DNA from: Spirochaetia bacterium
GTDB taxonomy: Bacteria; Spirochaetota; Spirochaetia; Treponematales; Breznakiellaceae
DNA: 10,504 nt
Direction of reading: 5' to 3'
NCBI GenBank assembly: GCA_025997755.1
Contig: BNVA01000062.1
Coordinates: forward strand, 1 to 10,504
The notes beneath the pieces are model-generated. The model was not told where the DNA came from. It searched no databases and saw nothing but the letters and a program-made list of their open reading frames with translations. Below, piece by piece: positions 1-7,663 of this stretch. The position numbers and the translations under genes were made by a program. The stretch's first letter is position 1. The number at the start of each line of letters is the position of its first letter.

Positions 1-13
1 TGTCGTGCCTTAT

Positions 14-34
14 AAGCACATTTAATGTGTTTTT
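14..34 (+). other. Small hairpin with T-run upstream of the lipoprotein gene
   Basis: AAGCACAT (14-21) can pair with ATGTGTTT (25-32, one G-U pair) around a 3-base loop, followed by T33-T34. This could be the end of a terminator for a gene lying before the window, or an operator-like palindrome (CACAT/ATGTG). The TATAAG at 11-16 could also serve as a -10 box for the downstream gene, but its -35 would lie outside the window. The stem is AT-rich and the T-run is short, so the role is uncertain. Confidence 0.25.
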
Positions 35-56
35 AAAAAATATCTATGGAGGACTT

Positions 57-2999
57 ATGAAAAAGAAATTAGTCTATGGTTTGATAGCGTTATTTGCGCT
101 GTCATTTGTTTTCACAGGGTGCGACAACGGAACGACGACAAACACCGAATACATCGGCGACAACGTTGTACCCGGCATTAGAATTACCGATGTAGCCGGT
201 TTAAAAAACGCGCTGGCATTGGACCCCTACGGTGCTGCGGTTAATCCCGACACGTATGCTTTGTACAGCACTGCGGATACGAAGGAAGCTTTAGGCGCTT
301 CCCCTGCCCCAATACAAGGTGAGTATGACCCGATGAAGCTGATAAATCAGACAAATGTTATTCCCTATGGCGTTACTCTTAACCTTGGCGGCGGTTCATT
401 TACTGTTACAGGCGGAGATATAACGATAGGCGGCGAACTTCATATTTATAAAGGTGCGCAGCTAATTGGAAATTCAGGTGAAAATGGCGACGGAAGAATC
501 ATAATCGGCGAGCATCCCGAATTTTTAAGGGCGGATAACGATCCTCTCCTTGTGCAGCGTGAGATCGCCGGTGATTTAAACTCGCCGCTAAAGTACAAAA
601 ATAAAGCAAAAGGTGTGTTACGGGTTTTAGAAGGCGGAGTTCTTGATTTTGATAAGCTTGGTGAAGGCGGAAGCCTGACTGCCGGACTAGCTAATTCGGC
701 TATATCGTTTGCTCCGAATTCAGATATAGCAGAACGCGGAAGCGGACAGTCTGCAGATCAATATCCAACTTACAAAGAACAGCTTAACGACGTAGCAGAT
801 CGTTTTATAGATGATAAGGTGGTTGTCGCTGTAGCTATGGCGAATTCAGGCGAGTTTGCAAACCGCAGTTACGGAGGTGTGAGTATTCTAGGAAATGCCT
901 CAACCGAAACAAAGCTGATACTTGAAAACGGCAGGCTAGGCGGAAGATTGGAATTAGAAGAGGGGGTGTTTTATCCTTCGGTAAAGGTAATTGGCGGTAA
1001 AATAAATGTCAACGAGTTGAATGACTATATAGCATTGGCAAAGGCGCCTTTTGCTACGAACATTTTTGTTAAATTTGCCGGTACAAATTCGAGTGCCTTG
1101 AACGACATGGTGATCCGCAAAGACACGTATGTAACGGATGTAAACGGTCGATACAGCGGCAATCTAGTTGTAGAAGGTTATATACATATAGGGAATGAAA
1201 ATAACGATAGCCAAGTAGGCAATGTAACAGCCCTGAATGTGGCAAAGGGTGGATATTTGGTGCTGGGCACTGCTAACGGCGCCCCTGCTGATACCCAAAA
1301 CAAACAGGTATTTACCAATCTGAAAGGCGCTTTAACTATAGACGGGCACTTGGATGCGGGAACGGCCGACGCATTCCCCGGCGTTACAGAGCTTACTGTG
1401 AACGGTCAAAATACACTTGTAGTAAACAGTAAAAACACTTTTGGAAATTTGGAGACACTAACTGTTAACGGACGCTTTTTTGCGGGTACCGATACTGATT
1501 TTGGTCCGGACTTATCTAATTTGACGAAATTCACACTGTCATCCGGTTTATTCATGGCTCCGCGCTTCAACAACAGTGCTCTTACAGAAGCTAACGTAGC
1601 CTTAAACGGCGGTATCTTGGATTTAAGCAAGAATACGAATCCGCCTACTGCGATCATGTCAATAATTGGCGATCCTACCAAAAGTCCTGGGTCGGCAGTA
1701 TACGGCGTAAGACCTGATGGAACCAAAGATATTGGAATTGGAGCCAATGCGGTGGTGACTTTACCCGGCGGTAATTTTGAACCGGAAAAGAAGGTTAATA
1801 TAAAAGGAACACTGAACGTTGGCGCCGGTACCGCTGCCGGAACGATACTCGTTACTAAAACGAATCAAATATTAACGGTTGAGAGTGGCGGTGTATTGAA
1901 TATTGCCGGTTCAAGCTCAGGGACAATAGGCACCGCTTCGGCTATTGTAGTGGAACGAAATGCATCACTAAATCTTACAGCAGGTGCCGCTGATGGCATT
2001 ACTGGAGGCGGTACGGGTGCAGTCCTTACCATAGGGGAAAGTGATCCTCCTGGCGGGACACAGCTTACTATTAGTGAGGGAGCAACCCTTAACATTTCTG
2101 GTACAGGCTCCGGGTTAGTAATAGGAGCAGGCGCTACTGTCGTCATAGATGGTAAATTATTAGTCACTACGACTAGTGGAGGGACCGAGGAACTATCCGA
2201 CAACTTTGCAACTAGGAATTACGGCCGCTTGGTCTTTGGACCTAATTCGATTATTGACGAGACTAATGTTATACAAGGTGCGGTTTCTTCATGGGCAATT
2301 TCAGATGATACTGGTTCGTCGTCAGTAACACTGAAAGGTGGCGCTTTGTGGTTGGCTAACCAAAGAGAGGCATCCTCAGCTGATGGAAAGACTGTATTGG
2401 CTGCATATCCGGGTTATACGGTACCGTCAGGCTACTCTCCCGGAGCATACATGGTGCTTAGTAAGGATGGCAATACATCGCTAACAAGGAGAGATTTAGG
2501 TGCTAACTATGATGAACTTGAAATTACCGGTAATGTGACTTTAAATGGTATGTTACCGGGAAATAACGCTCCTCCTAGGTCTCATGGTATGTATACTATG
2601 TTAGGTAATATCAAAACCCAATCTGGCTTTAACCTAAATCGTTTTGCCATGCACGGCTATATTGATATTAAAGATGCATCCGAACTAAAAATAGCAGCGA
2701 ATACTATATTAGTTTTAGGAGGAGGAGATAATGGTTGGCCAGGAACTATTTCGGTGCCCACTGGTTCAAAGCTTATAGGTGGTCAAGGCTCAGTAATTAC
2801 ATCATTAGGCGGTTCATTAGATTTAGCATCAGCAGCAAATGGTATGGATATTTACGATGAAAATGGTATTGCTGGTACTAGTGGTATTGCTGGTATAGAA
2901 TATGATGGGACTACTGCTTTTGCTGGAACTTACCTCGTGTGGTCTACTTCTATCGGTGCGGAACAAAAGTCTGGTTGGGTAGTTACGATCAAGGAATAA
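57..2999 (+). CDS. Large secreted lipoprotein, predicted beta-solenoid
   Basis: About 980 residues. The ATG at 57 is chosen because GGAGG (48-52) lies 4 bases upstream and it gives a clean signal peptide: MKKK, a hydrophobic stretch (residues 5-20), then a lipobox VFTGC with the lipidated Cys at residue 22. The protein is therefore predicted to be exported and membrane-anchored. No catalytic domain is recognised. The body is rich in Gly, Thr, Asn, Val and Leu, with short alternating strand-like segments. Four related units start at residues 426 (LTIDG), 446 (LTVNG), 468 (LTVNG) and 492 (FTLSSG), spaced 20, 22 and 24 residues, as in a degenerate beta-helix. A second ladder (about 584-705) carries LTVESGGVLNIAG, LTISEGATLNISG and similar units. 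Near the C-terminus a perfect 13-base repeat (2865-2877, 2883-2895) encodes two GIAG units. CpG is much rarer in the last ~420 bases than near the start, which hints at a mosaic gene. Surface display or adhesion is an inference only. The upstream GTG at 27 is not needed. Confidence 0.88.
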   Translation: MKKKLVYGLIALFALSFVFTGCDNGTTTNTEYIGDNVVPGIRITDVAGLKNALALDPYGAAVNPDTYALYSTADTKEALGASPAPIQGEYDPMKLINQTNVIPYGVTLNLGGGSFTVTGGDITIGGELHIYKGAQLIGNSGENGDGRIIIGEHPEFLRADNDPLLVQREIAGDLNSPLKYKNKAKGVLRVLEGGVLDFDKLGEGGSLTAGLANSAISFAPNSDIAERGSGQSADQYPTYKEQLNDVADRFIDDKVVVAVAMANSGEFANRSYGGVSILGNASTETKLILENGRLGGRLELEEGVFYPSVKVIGGKINVNELNDYIALAKAPFATNIFVKFAGTNSSALNDMVIRKDTYVTDVNGRYSGNLVVEGYIHIGNENNDSQVGNVTALNVAKGGYLVLGTANGAPADTQNKQVFTNLKGALTIDGHLDAGTADAFPGVTELTVNGQNTLVVNSKNTFGNLETLTVNGRFFAGTDTDFGPDLSNLTKFTLSSGLFMAPRFNNSALTEANVALNGGILDLSKNTNPPTAIMSIIGDPTKSPGSAVYGVRPDGTKDIGIGANAVVTLPGGNFEPEKKVNIKGTLNVGAGTAAGTILVTKTNQILTVESGGVLNIAGSSSGTIGTASAIVVERNASLNLTAGAADGITGGGTGAVLTIGESDPPGGTQLTISEGATLNISGTGSGLVIGAGATVVIDGKLLVTTTSGGTEELSDNFATRNYGRLVFGPNSIIDETNVIQGAVSSWAISDDTGSSSVTLKGGALWLANQREASSADGKTVLAAYPGYTVPSGYSPGAYMVLSKDGNTSLTRRDLGANYDELEITGNVTLNGMLPGNNAPPRSHGMYTMLGNIKTQSGFNLNRFAMHGYIDIKDASELKIAANTILVLGGGDNGWPGTISVPTGSKLIGGQGSVITSLGGSLDLASAANGMDIYDENGIAGTSGIAGIEYDGTTAFAGTYLVWSTSIGAEQKSGWVVTIKE

Positions 3000-3049
3000 T
3001 TAGGCAGTAGTAAACTAAGTTTTATGCTTTAGTTTAACTTGAGGTATAT

Positions 3050-3077
3050 AAGCCCCCTCTCCAAGGGGGCTTTTTTT
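3050..3077 (+). terminator. Intrinsic terminator after the lipoprotein gene
   Basis: AAGCCCCC (3050-3057) pairs perfectly with GGGGGCTT (3065-3072) around a 7-base loop, and an uninterrupted T-run spans 3071-3077. It lies 50 bases after the lipoprotein stop and is oriented to stop plus-strand transcription before the convergent gene ending at 3112. An additional AT-rich inverted repeat, TAAACTAA (3011-3018) with TTAGTTTA (3029-3036), precedes it. Read from the minus strand the GC stem has no following T-run, so it is unlikely to terminate the opposing gene efficiently. Confidence 0.9.
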
Positions 3078-3111
3078 GTGTGTGGTTCGTGTCGTTAGTG
3101 GTTAGATTTTG

Positions 3112-4749
3112 TTATGAAGCATTACGCCTGTAGGAGCGCCAGTTGATGCCGTAGTGGTGGATGCGGATGCCCATTTGACGCTCGGTGATGCCAAGGGTGC
3201 GGGCGGCGGCACTCATGTTGCCTTCCGAGTTTTTGAGGGCTTCTATGATCATTTCTTTTTCGACACGGGATAGTGCGGTTTCGAGTGTCGTGGTAATATC
3301 TGTGTTGGTGGAGGCGGCGCTTTGCAGGCTGGGCGGCAGGTTAAACGAGTGTATCACCATGTCTTTTGAGAGTATGACGGCGCGCTCTATGCAGTTTTCA
3401 AGCTCGCGGACGTTGCCGGGCCAACTGTAGCTTGTAAGCAGATCGATGGCTAGGCTGGAGATGCGTTTTATCAGCTTGCCGTTTTTTTCGGCGTATTTTT
3501 CTGTAAAGTGATCGGCTAAGAGCATGATGTCGCTTTTTCTTTCGCGTAACGGTGGGATATTCACCATAAAAACGTTCAGGCGGTAAAAGAGGTCTTCGCG
3601 GAAGCGTCCGGCGCGTACTTCGTCTTCAAGGTTACGGTTACTGGCGGAGATGATTCTAACATCGATTTTGATGGTTTGAGAGCCGCCGACGCGCTCAAAG
3701 TCGCGTTCCTGCAGCACGCGGAGCAGTTTTACCTGTATTTGCAGGGGAAGCTCGCCTATTTCGTCCAGAAAGATGGTGCCGGAATTTGCCATTTCAAAAC
3801 GCCCCTTCCTCATTGATATTGCGCCGGTAAAAGCGCCTTTTTCGTGGCCAAAAAGCTCGCTTTCGATGATCGATTCGGGTAACGCGGCGCAGTTTACTTT
3901 TAAAAATGGCTTATCCTGCCGTTTTGAAAGCCTAAAAATTTCGGCTGCGATCATTTCCTTGCCGGTACCGCTTTCACCGGTGATTAGGACATTTGCATCG
4001 GAAGGGGCTACTTGGGAGATAAGTCCGTAAACATCACGCATTGCGCTGCTTGTTCCGATTATACGGCTTTCCGCATCTATTCTGCCGTGTCCGGGCGTTT
4101 CGGCTGTCCTTTCCGTGCTGCCGCTAAAATTGTTTCCAAGACGGAACTGTTCCTCCATTATCCGCTCGCGGAGTTTTGCCGAATCTGCGATAATCGTGGC
4201 AACTTTTTCCAGCAGACTTCGATCCCGATCCATGATTTTTTCCGCCTGTTCCTGCGTTATTTCGTTTTTTTCGCTGCCGATTACCCCTATGCGCCTTTCC
4301 GCGCTTAATGTTCCGATAACCGTGCCTTTTGCGCTTATAGGGACGCAACAATAACTCATGCCTATCATGTCTTCTTCGCTGCGGTTTTTTGCGCGGTTTA
4401 AAAAGTGCGTTTCCTTTGAAAGGTCAGGAACGGAGATCGAATTGCCGGACTCAAAGACCCTGCCTACAAGCCCCTCGCCCAGCCGGTAAACGCCGCGCTC
4501 CTTTTCTTCGTGTGTAAGCCCGTCCGCTTCCTCGATTTTTAATAAGCCGTTTGCGCGGTTTAACAGGGTTATCATACCGCGTTTTAACAATGCCCTGACC
4601 TCTAAAATGCTCAAGACTGGTCCCAAAGCGGCGCGGAGGTCTACATGTTTGTCGAGGGTACGCGCTATATCAAAGAGAAGTTCAAGCTCACTTATGACAG
4701 CATCACGAGAGCGCAGCTCAGCTTCCATGTTAAGCTTTTCCAAACTCAT
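3112..4749 (-). CDS. NifA-type sigma-54-dependent transcriptional activator
   Basis: 545 residues, a bacterial enhancer-binding protein that would remodel sigma-54 RNA polymerase by ATP hydrolysis. Domain order: an N-terminal helix and GAF sensor (about 25-190) containing the stretch [15 protein letters not shown] and VPDL..E..FLNR typical of NifA/AnfA-type GAF domains; a linker; an AAA+ domain (about 228-460) with Walker A GESGTGKE (258-265), an exact GAFTGA sigma-54 contact loop (305-310), Walker B IFLDEIGE (326-333), the [11 protein letters not shown] segment (383-393) and SWPGNVREL (442-450); and a C-terminal Fis-type helix-turn-helix (about 495-530, [18 protein letters not shown]) ending in the R..HYGI.WR motif seen in NifA proteins. 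All key residues are intact and the length is normal. No nif genes or sigma-54 promoter were found in the window, so the regulon is unknown and the symbol nifA is withheld. The start lacks a Shine-Dalgarno sequence; a promoter lies immediately upstream. It follows the Uma2 gene by 60 bases and may also be read through from it. An alternative start is the Met at residue 8. Confidence 0.93.
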   Translation of the reverse strand: MSLEKLNMEAELRSRDAVISELELLFDIARTLDKHVDLRAALGPVLSILEVRALLKRGMITLLNRANGLLKIEEADGLTHEEKERGVYRLGEGLVGRVFESGNSISVPDLSKETHFLNRAKNRSEEDMIGMSYCCVPISAKGTVIGTLSAERRIGVIGSEKNEITQEQAEKIMDRDRSLLEKVATIIADSAKLRERIMEEQFRLGNNFSGSTERTAETPGHGRIDAESRIIGTSSAMRDVYGLISQVAPSDANVLITGESGTGKEMIAAEIFRLSKRQDKPFLKVNCAALPESIIESELFGHEKGAFTGAISMRKGRFEMANSGTIFLDEIGELPLQIQVKLLRVLQERDFERVGGSQTIKIDVRIISASNRNLEDEVRAGRFREDLFYRLNVFMVNIPPLRERKSDIMLLADHFTEKYAEKNGKLIKRISSLAIDLLTSYSWPGNVRELENCIERAVILSKDMVIHSFNLPPSLQSAASTNTDITTTLETALSRVEKEMIIEALKNSEGNMSAAARTLGITERQMGIRIHHYGINWRSYRRNAS

Positions 4750-4754
4750 ATTCT

Positions 4755-4783
4755 ATTATTACATTTTTGTAGGAAATTTTCAA
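4755..4783 (-). promoter_or_regulatory. Predicted sigma-70-like promoter, NifA-type gene
   Basis: On the minus strand TTGAAA (4783-4778), a 17-base spacer and AATAAT (4760-4755) form a promoter of ideal spacing. Only 5 bases (AGAAT) separate the -10 box from the ATG, so the transcript would start at or very near the start codon. No Shine-Dalgarno sequence is present. The match was found by eye. Confidence 0.5.
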
Positions 4784-4809
4784 GAGAGGGCGGGCAATTA
4801 TCTAATTCT

Positions 4810-5373
4810 TTAAAATATATCGCTAAGGTTCACTTCAAGCCCGGGGAGAATAGTAACGGGCGCCGTTTCGTGTTTCTCAAAAACAGAGACAACATAGCGT
4901 CCGTTTTCCAGCACACAGGTTTGCACCGAGTTACTTTCCGGATCAATTATCCAATATTCGCGCACACCGGCTTCGCAGTACTTCCTAAATTTTAAAACCC
5001 TGTCTTTGCTTGCCGTTGACGGAGAAAGAATTTCGATGATCATGTCCGGCGCACCGTTGCAGCCTTGCTCATCAAGTTTTGAAAGGTCGCAGATTACCGC
5101 GATGTCGGGCTCCAGCAGAATACTGTCGCTCAAATCATTTTTAGGTTTAAGGCGGACTCCGAACGGCGCGGGAAAAACCTTGTAGGATTTACCTCGTACA
5201 AAATTTCCTAATATCATCAATAATGCCATCAATATTTCTTGATGTTTTGTTACAGGCGGTGCCATCTCGTAAACCTCCCCGTCAATTATCTCCGCCCGAT
5301 AATCTTCTGACCAGTTAAGACAATCCGCGTAAGTATAATATCTGTTATTCTGTAATTTTACTGCCGTACTCAT
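4810..5373 (-). CDS. Uma2 family (DUF820) restriction-endonuclease-like protein
   Basis: 187 residues, normal for the family. Uma2 proteins have a PD-(D/E)XK nuclease fold; biological substrates are largely unknown. The family landmarks are present: IIDGEVYEM (29-37), the acidic residue in LLEPDIAVI (Asp90), the strand PDMIIEILSPST (109-120) with Glu114, and SKDRVLKFRKY (122-132) with Lys123, followed by GVREYWIIDP (136-145). The predicted catalytic set Asp90/Glu114/Lys123 is therefore intact. The gene is divergent from the membrane-protein gene at 5472 and upstream of the NifA-type gene in the same direction. No partner methylase, toxin or antitoxin is adjacent. The ATG at 5373 has no Shine-Dalgarno sequence but follows a good promoter by 6 bases. 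Confidence 0.92.
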   Translation of the reverse strand: MSTAVKLQNNRYYTYADCLNWSEDYRAEIIDGEVYEMAPPVTKHQEILMALLMILGNFVRGKSYKVFPAPFGVRLKPKNDLSDSILLEPDIAVICDLSKLDEQGCNGAPDMIIEILSPSTASKDRVLKFRKYCEAGVREYWIIDPESNSVQTCVLENGRYVVSVFEKHETAPVTILPGLEVNLSDIF

Positions 5374-5379
5374 AATTTT

Positions 5380-5408
5380 ACTATAAACGAAAAGACGGCA
5401 GTTTGCAA
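5380..5408 (-). promoter_or_regulatory. Predicted sigma-70-like promoter, Uma2 gene
   Basis: Minus strand: TTGCAA (5408-5403), 17 bases, TATAGT (5385-5380), then 6 bases to the ATG at 5373. The spacing is ideal and transcription would start at about the A of the ATG, implying a leaderless mRNA. It is back to back with the plus-strand promoter at 5429-5457. Confidence 0.55.
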
Positions 5409-5413
5409 GTTAT

Positions 5414-5427
5414 CGCGGGGAACCGCG
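5414..5427. promoter_or_regulatory. Inverted repeat between divergent promoters (possible operator)
   Basis: CGCGG (5414-5418) and CCGCG (5423-5427) are perfect inverted copies around GGAA. CAAG (5406-5409) and CTTG (5428-5431) extend the symmetry after a 4-base asymmetry. The site lies between the -35 boxes of the two divergent promoters and nearly touches the plus-strand one, a position suited to a shared regulator. The regulator is unknown. Confidence 0.4.
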
Positions 5428-5428
5428 C

Positions 5429-5457
5429 TTGAAAACAAAGGCGGCATACAGCATAAT
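5429..5457 (+). promoter_or_regulatory. Predicted sigma-70-like promoter for the membrane-HD-ComFB unit
   Basis: TTGAAA (5429-5434), 17 bases, CATAAT (5452-5457), then 14 bases to the ATG at 5472. Transcription would begin about 7-8 bases before the start codon. This leaves only a very short leader with at most a weak GAAGAAG purine stretch. Confidence 0.5.
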
Positions 5458-5471
5458 CTGAAGAAGCCGTT

Positions 5472-6320
5472 ATGAAAAAAGATAGTAGTTTTAAATCGCC
5501 TGCACCTGCCGCTAAAAAAGTGATTTTTACTGTTGTCTTACTGATAATTGGCGCACTTTCATTTGCTCCGCTTTCTTCCATGCAGAAAGCATATAATTCG
5601 GATAATGAAAAAGGGCTGCAAAATACGCTTACACAAAAAACAAAACAAATATTCGTTGTGTGGGGTATAACCAGAGGTGCAAGCGGGCTTATCGCACTTT
5701 TACAATCCGTTGAGCTTAGCGTTAGTATTGGTGTCGGCGGTTCATTAAACCCAATGGCTTGGCTTTCGCCTGTTGATAATATTCTTGATAAGGTGTCGGA
5801 TGTTTGTCTTTATGCTATAGGCGCAGTTCTAATAGAAAAGTTTTTGCTGGCGCTGTCCGGCTGGGCGGCTTTCCGTATTATTATTCCGTTATGCGCAATA
5901 TTATGTATAGCTTTAATATGGCTGGATAAACAGAAAATAGCTGTTAAAAAAATAATTGCGGGAGTTAGTTTAATAGGTTTTTCGATATGTATTGCTGTTC
6001 CGTTGTCGGTTCAAGTATCCTGCATAATCGAAAAAAAAATATTTGTTAATGAAATTGACAAAACTATACGTGAAATGCAGTTAAAAAACGCCGATGTAGA
6101 AAATATGCAGAATGATATTGAAAAGCAGGGATTCTCGCCGGGCAGGATAATTACGTCCATTACCGGATTTTTTACCAATGCCAAAAATATTGCAGACGCT
6201 TTAATTTCCGATGTTATGAATTATATCATGATATTTATTTTAACAACCATAATAATACCGATAATAACTATTGCCGGGTTAGGCTGCCTGACAAAATCAA
6301 TTGTTAAAACAGTAATATAA
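5472..6320 (+). CDS. Uncharacterised multi-spanning membrane protein
   Basis: 282 residues. There is a short basic N-terminus (KK repeated) and likely membrane segments at about 16-34, 108-128, 132-150, 157-180 and 248-270. A charged, helix-prone stretch lies between the last two (about 187-220), probably soluble. The block GGSLNPMAWLSPVDNILDKVSD (89-110 region) and the following EKFLLALSGW resemble, from memory, a widespread family of uncharacterised bacterial inner-membrane proteins with a conserved L-N/T-P..-L-.P-.D..-.-D/E motif. I cannot name a function. It heads a unit with the HD gene: its stop (6318-6320) overlaps the Shine-Dalgarno sequence of that gene, so the two are probably translationally coupled. 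Its own start lacks a clear ribosome-binding site and sits just after a promoter. Confidence 0.85.
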   Translation: MKKDSSFKSPAPAAKKVIFTVVLLIIGALSFAPLSSMQKAYNSDNEKGLQNTLTQKTKQIFVVWGITRGASGLIALLQSVELSVSIGVGGSLNPMAWLSPVDNILDKVSDVCLYAIGAVLIEKFLLALSGWAAFRIIIPLCAILCIALIWLDKQKIAVKKIIAGVSLIGFSICIAVPLSVQVSCIIEKKIFVNEIDKTIREMQLKNADVENMQNDIEKQGFSPGRIITSITGFFTNAKNIADALISDVMNYIMIFILTTIIIPIITIAGLGCLTKSIVKTVI

Positions 6321-6330
6321 GGAATAAAAT

Positions 6331-7614
6331 GTGAACAGCTTGATAAACGCGGCGTTATGCGAAGGTTTTACGGAGCCGATCCGTGACAGCCTGTGGGGGC
6401 ATATTTACCTTACGCCGGAAATAGAGGCGCTTACCAAGAGCCTTGCGTTTATCAGGCTGCACAGGGTAGCTCAACTTGGATCTGCCTGCCTTTGCTATCC
6501 CGGGGCGACGCATACGAGGGCGGCTCATTCGTTGGGGGTTTACCATCTGACACGGCGTCTGCTTGTAAACCTTGCCGAGCGCGGCGCAGACGAGTGGCTT
6601 ACTCCGTGCGGGGTGCGCTCTATGCTATGCGCCGCATTGTTCCACGATCTGGGGCATTTTCCTTACGCTCATTCTTTGAAGGAACTGCCGCTTTTACGGC
6701 ACGAGTTTTTATCCGCTAAAGCAATAGGTACCGAGCCGCTGCGCACGTTGATTGGTAAAACCGGAGCCGACCCGGAGCTTACCGCCGCTATTGTTGATGA
6801 CGAACTCCCGGACGGCGCTTACGGTACCGAGCTTAAATTTTACAGGAAATTACTTTCCGGCTGTCTTGATCCCGATAAATTGGACTATTTGAACCGCGAT
6901 GCGCGTTTTTGCGGGGTGCCGTACGGCGCTCATGATGTTGATTTTATCATTTCTACCCTGTATCCGCACCCTGAAAGGGGTGTTGATATTGATTCCCGAG
7001 GGATTACCGGTGTGGAATCGATACTTTTTTCAAAATATTTGATGTACCGCTCTGTTTATTGGCATCATTCGGTGAGATCCGCAACTTCCATGATAAAAAA
7101 AGCGCTTTTTGCAGGGCTTAAAGATGGTGTTATTACACCGCAGGAGCTTTATAATCTTGATGATCAGGAACTTTTTCATTGTTTGTCGGCAAGAGAACAC
7201 CCGCTTTTTAAACTGGGCTCTTATGTAAGGCAGGGGCGGCTCTACGCTATGGCGGCTGAATTTCCGTTTGATGACAGCCGTCACGGGGCGCTTTCCGATC
7301 TTGAAAAACGAAGCGAGCTTGAAATTGACTTGGCAAAAGAGCTTTCTTCCGCCGCAGGCAAGTCTTTTTGTCCAAATGATATTATTATTGATGTGCCTGA
7401 ATCTTTTTCTTTTGAAACAGGATTATTCGTTCGCGATGAAAATTGTTATTTTTGTGATAGTTCAAGTTTTTTTAAGACGGACGAGGTTGGCGCGTTTGCA
7501 AAAACTTTGCGTATTGTACGGGTTTTTGTAGACCAAGCCTATAAACCTATTGTAAAATCAAGTATTGTGGGGGTAGTGGAAAAGCGTTTAGACGCACGCT
7601 GCGCGGGCGGCTGA
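6331..7614 (+). CDS. HD-domain phosphohydrolase, dGTPase/SAMHD1-like
   Basis: 427 residues with a GTG start at 6331. TAAGGA (6318-6323) supplies the Shine-Dalgarno sequence, and an out-of-frame ATG two bases earlier meets an immediate stop. The N-terminal part matches the family signature: D.LWGHIYLTPEIEALTKS..F.RL.R..QLG (19-50), then R.AHSLGVYHL with His66, FHDLGHFPYAH with the metal-binding His105-Asp106 pair, and LDPDKLDYLNRD (179-190) carrying the last metal-ligand Asp (probably Asp182). The four H...HD...D positions are thus present. Family members hydrolyse dNTPs or other phosphorylated nucleotides; the substrate here is not inferable. The C-terminal third contains Cys347 and a CYFC pair (372-375) that might bind metal. 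It lies between a membrane protein and a ComFB-domain protein in the same direction. Confidence 0.92.
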   Translation: MNSLINAALCEGFTEPIRDSLWGHIYLTPEIEALTKSLAFIRLHRVAQLGSACLCYPGATHTRAAHSLGVYHLTRRLLVNLAERGADEWLTPCGVRSMLCAALFHDLGHFPYAHSLKELPLLRHEFLSAKAIGTEPLRTLIGKTGADPELTAAIVDDELPDGAYGTELKFYRKLLSGCLDPDKLDYLNRDARFCGVPYGAHDVDFIISTLYPHPERGVDIDSRGITGVESILFSKYLMYRSVYWHHSVRSATSMIKKALFAGLKDGVITPQELYNLDDQELFHCLSAREHPLFKLGSYVRQGRLYAMAAEFPFDDSRHGALSDLEKRSELEIDLAKELSSAAGKSFCPNDIIIDVPESFSFETGLFVRDENCYFCDSSSFFKTDEVGAFAKTLRIVRVFVDQAYKPIVKSSIVGVVEKRLDARCAGG

Positions 7615-7627
7615 ACCTTTGGAACGC

Positions 7628-7655
7628 AGGGGGCTTTCCCCCTCTAAATAAGAGG
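7628..7655 (+). promoter_or_regulatory. Two mutually exclusive hairpins before the ComFB gene
   Basis: AGGGGG (7628-7633) pairs with CCCCCT (7638-7643) around CTTT. Alternatively CCTCT (7641-7645) pairs with AGAGG (7651-7655) around AAATA, which would cover the Shine-Dalgarno sequence (AGAGGAG). The two share bases 7641-7643 and cannot form together. The first is GC-richer and should dominate, leaving the ribosome site open. No T-run follows, so it is not a normal terminator. Confidence 0.4.
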
Positions 7656-7663
7656 AGTGAAAT

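Noticed and set aside
27..56. GTG start extending the lipoprotein by 10 residues
   Set aside because: It has no ribosome-binding site and would bury the signal peptide. GGAGG at 48-52 points to the ATG at 57.
1406..2203. Two minus-strand open frames inside the lipoprotein gene
   Set aside because: Their composition mirrors the Gly/Thr repeats of the sense strand. They have no ribosome sites and no recognisable domain.
3050..3077. Bidirectional terminator for both convergent genes
   Set aside because: The minus-strand reading has no T-run after the stem, so only plus-strand termination is supported.
4810..5373. Restriction-modification or toxin-antitoxin system around the Uma2 gene
   Set aside because: No methylase, specificity subunit or small antitoxin partner is adjacent on either side.
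3112..5471. Sigma-54 (-24/-12) promoter near the activator gene
   Set aside because: No TGGCAC-N5-TTGC-like match was seen upstream of the neighbouring genes.
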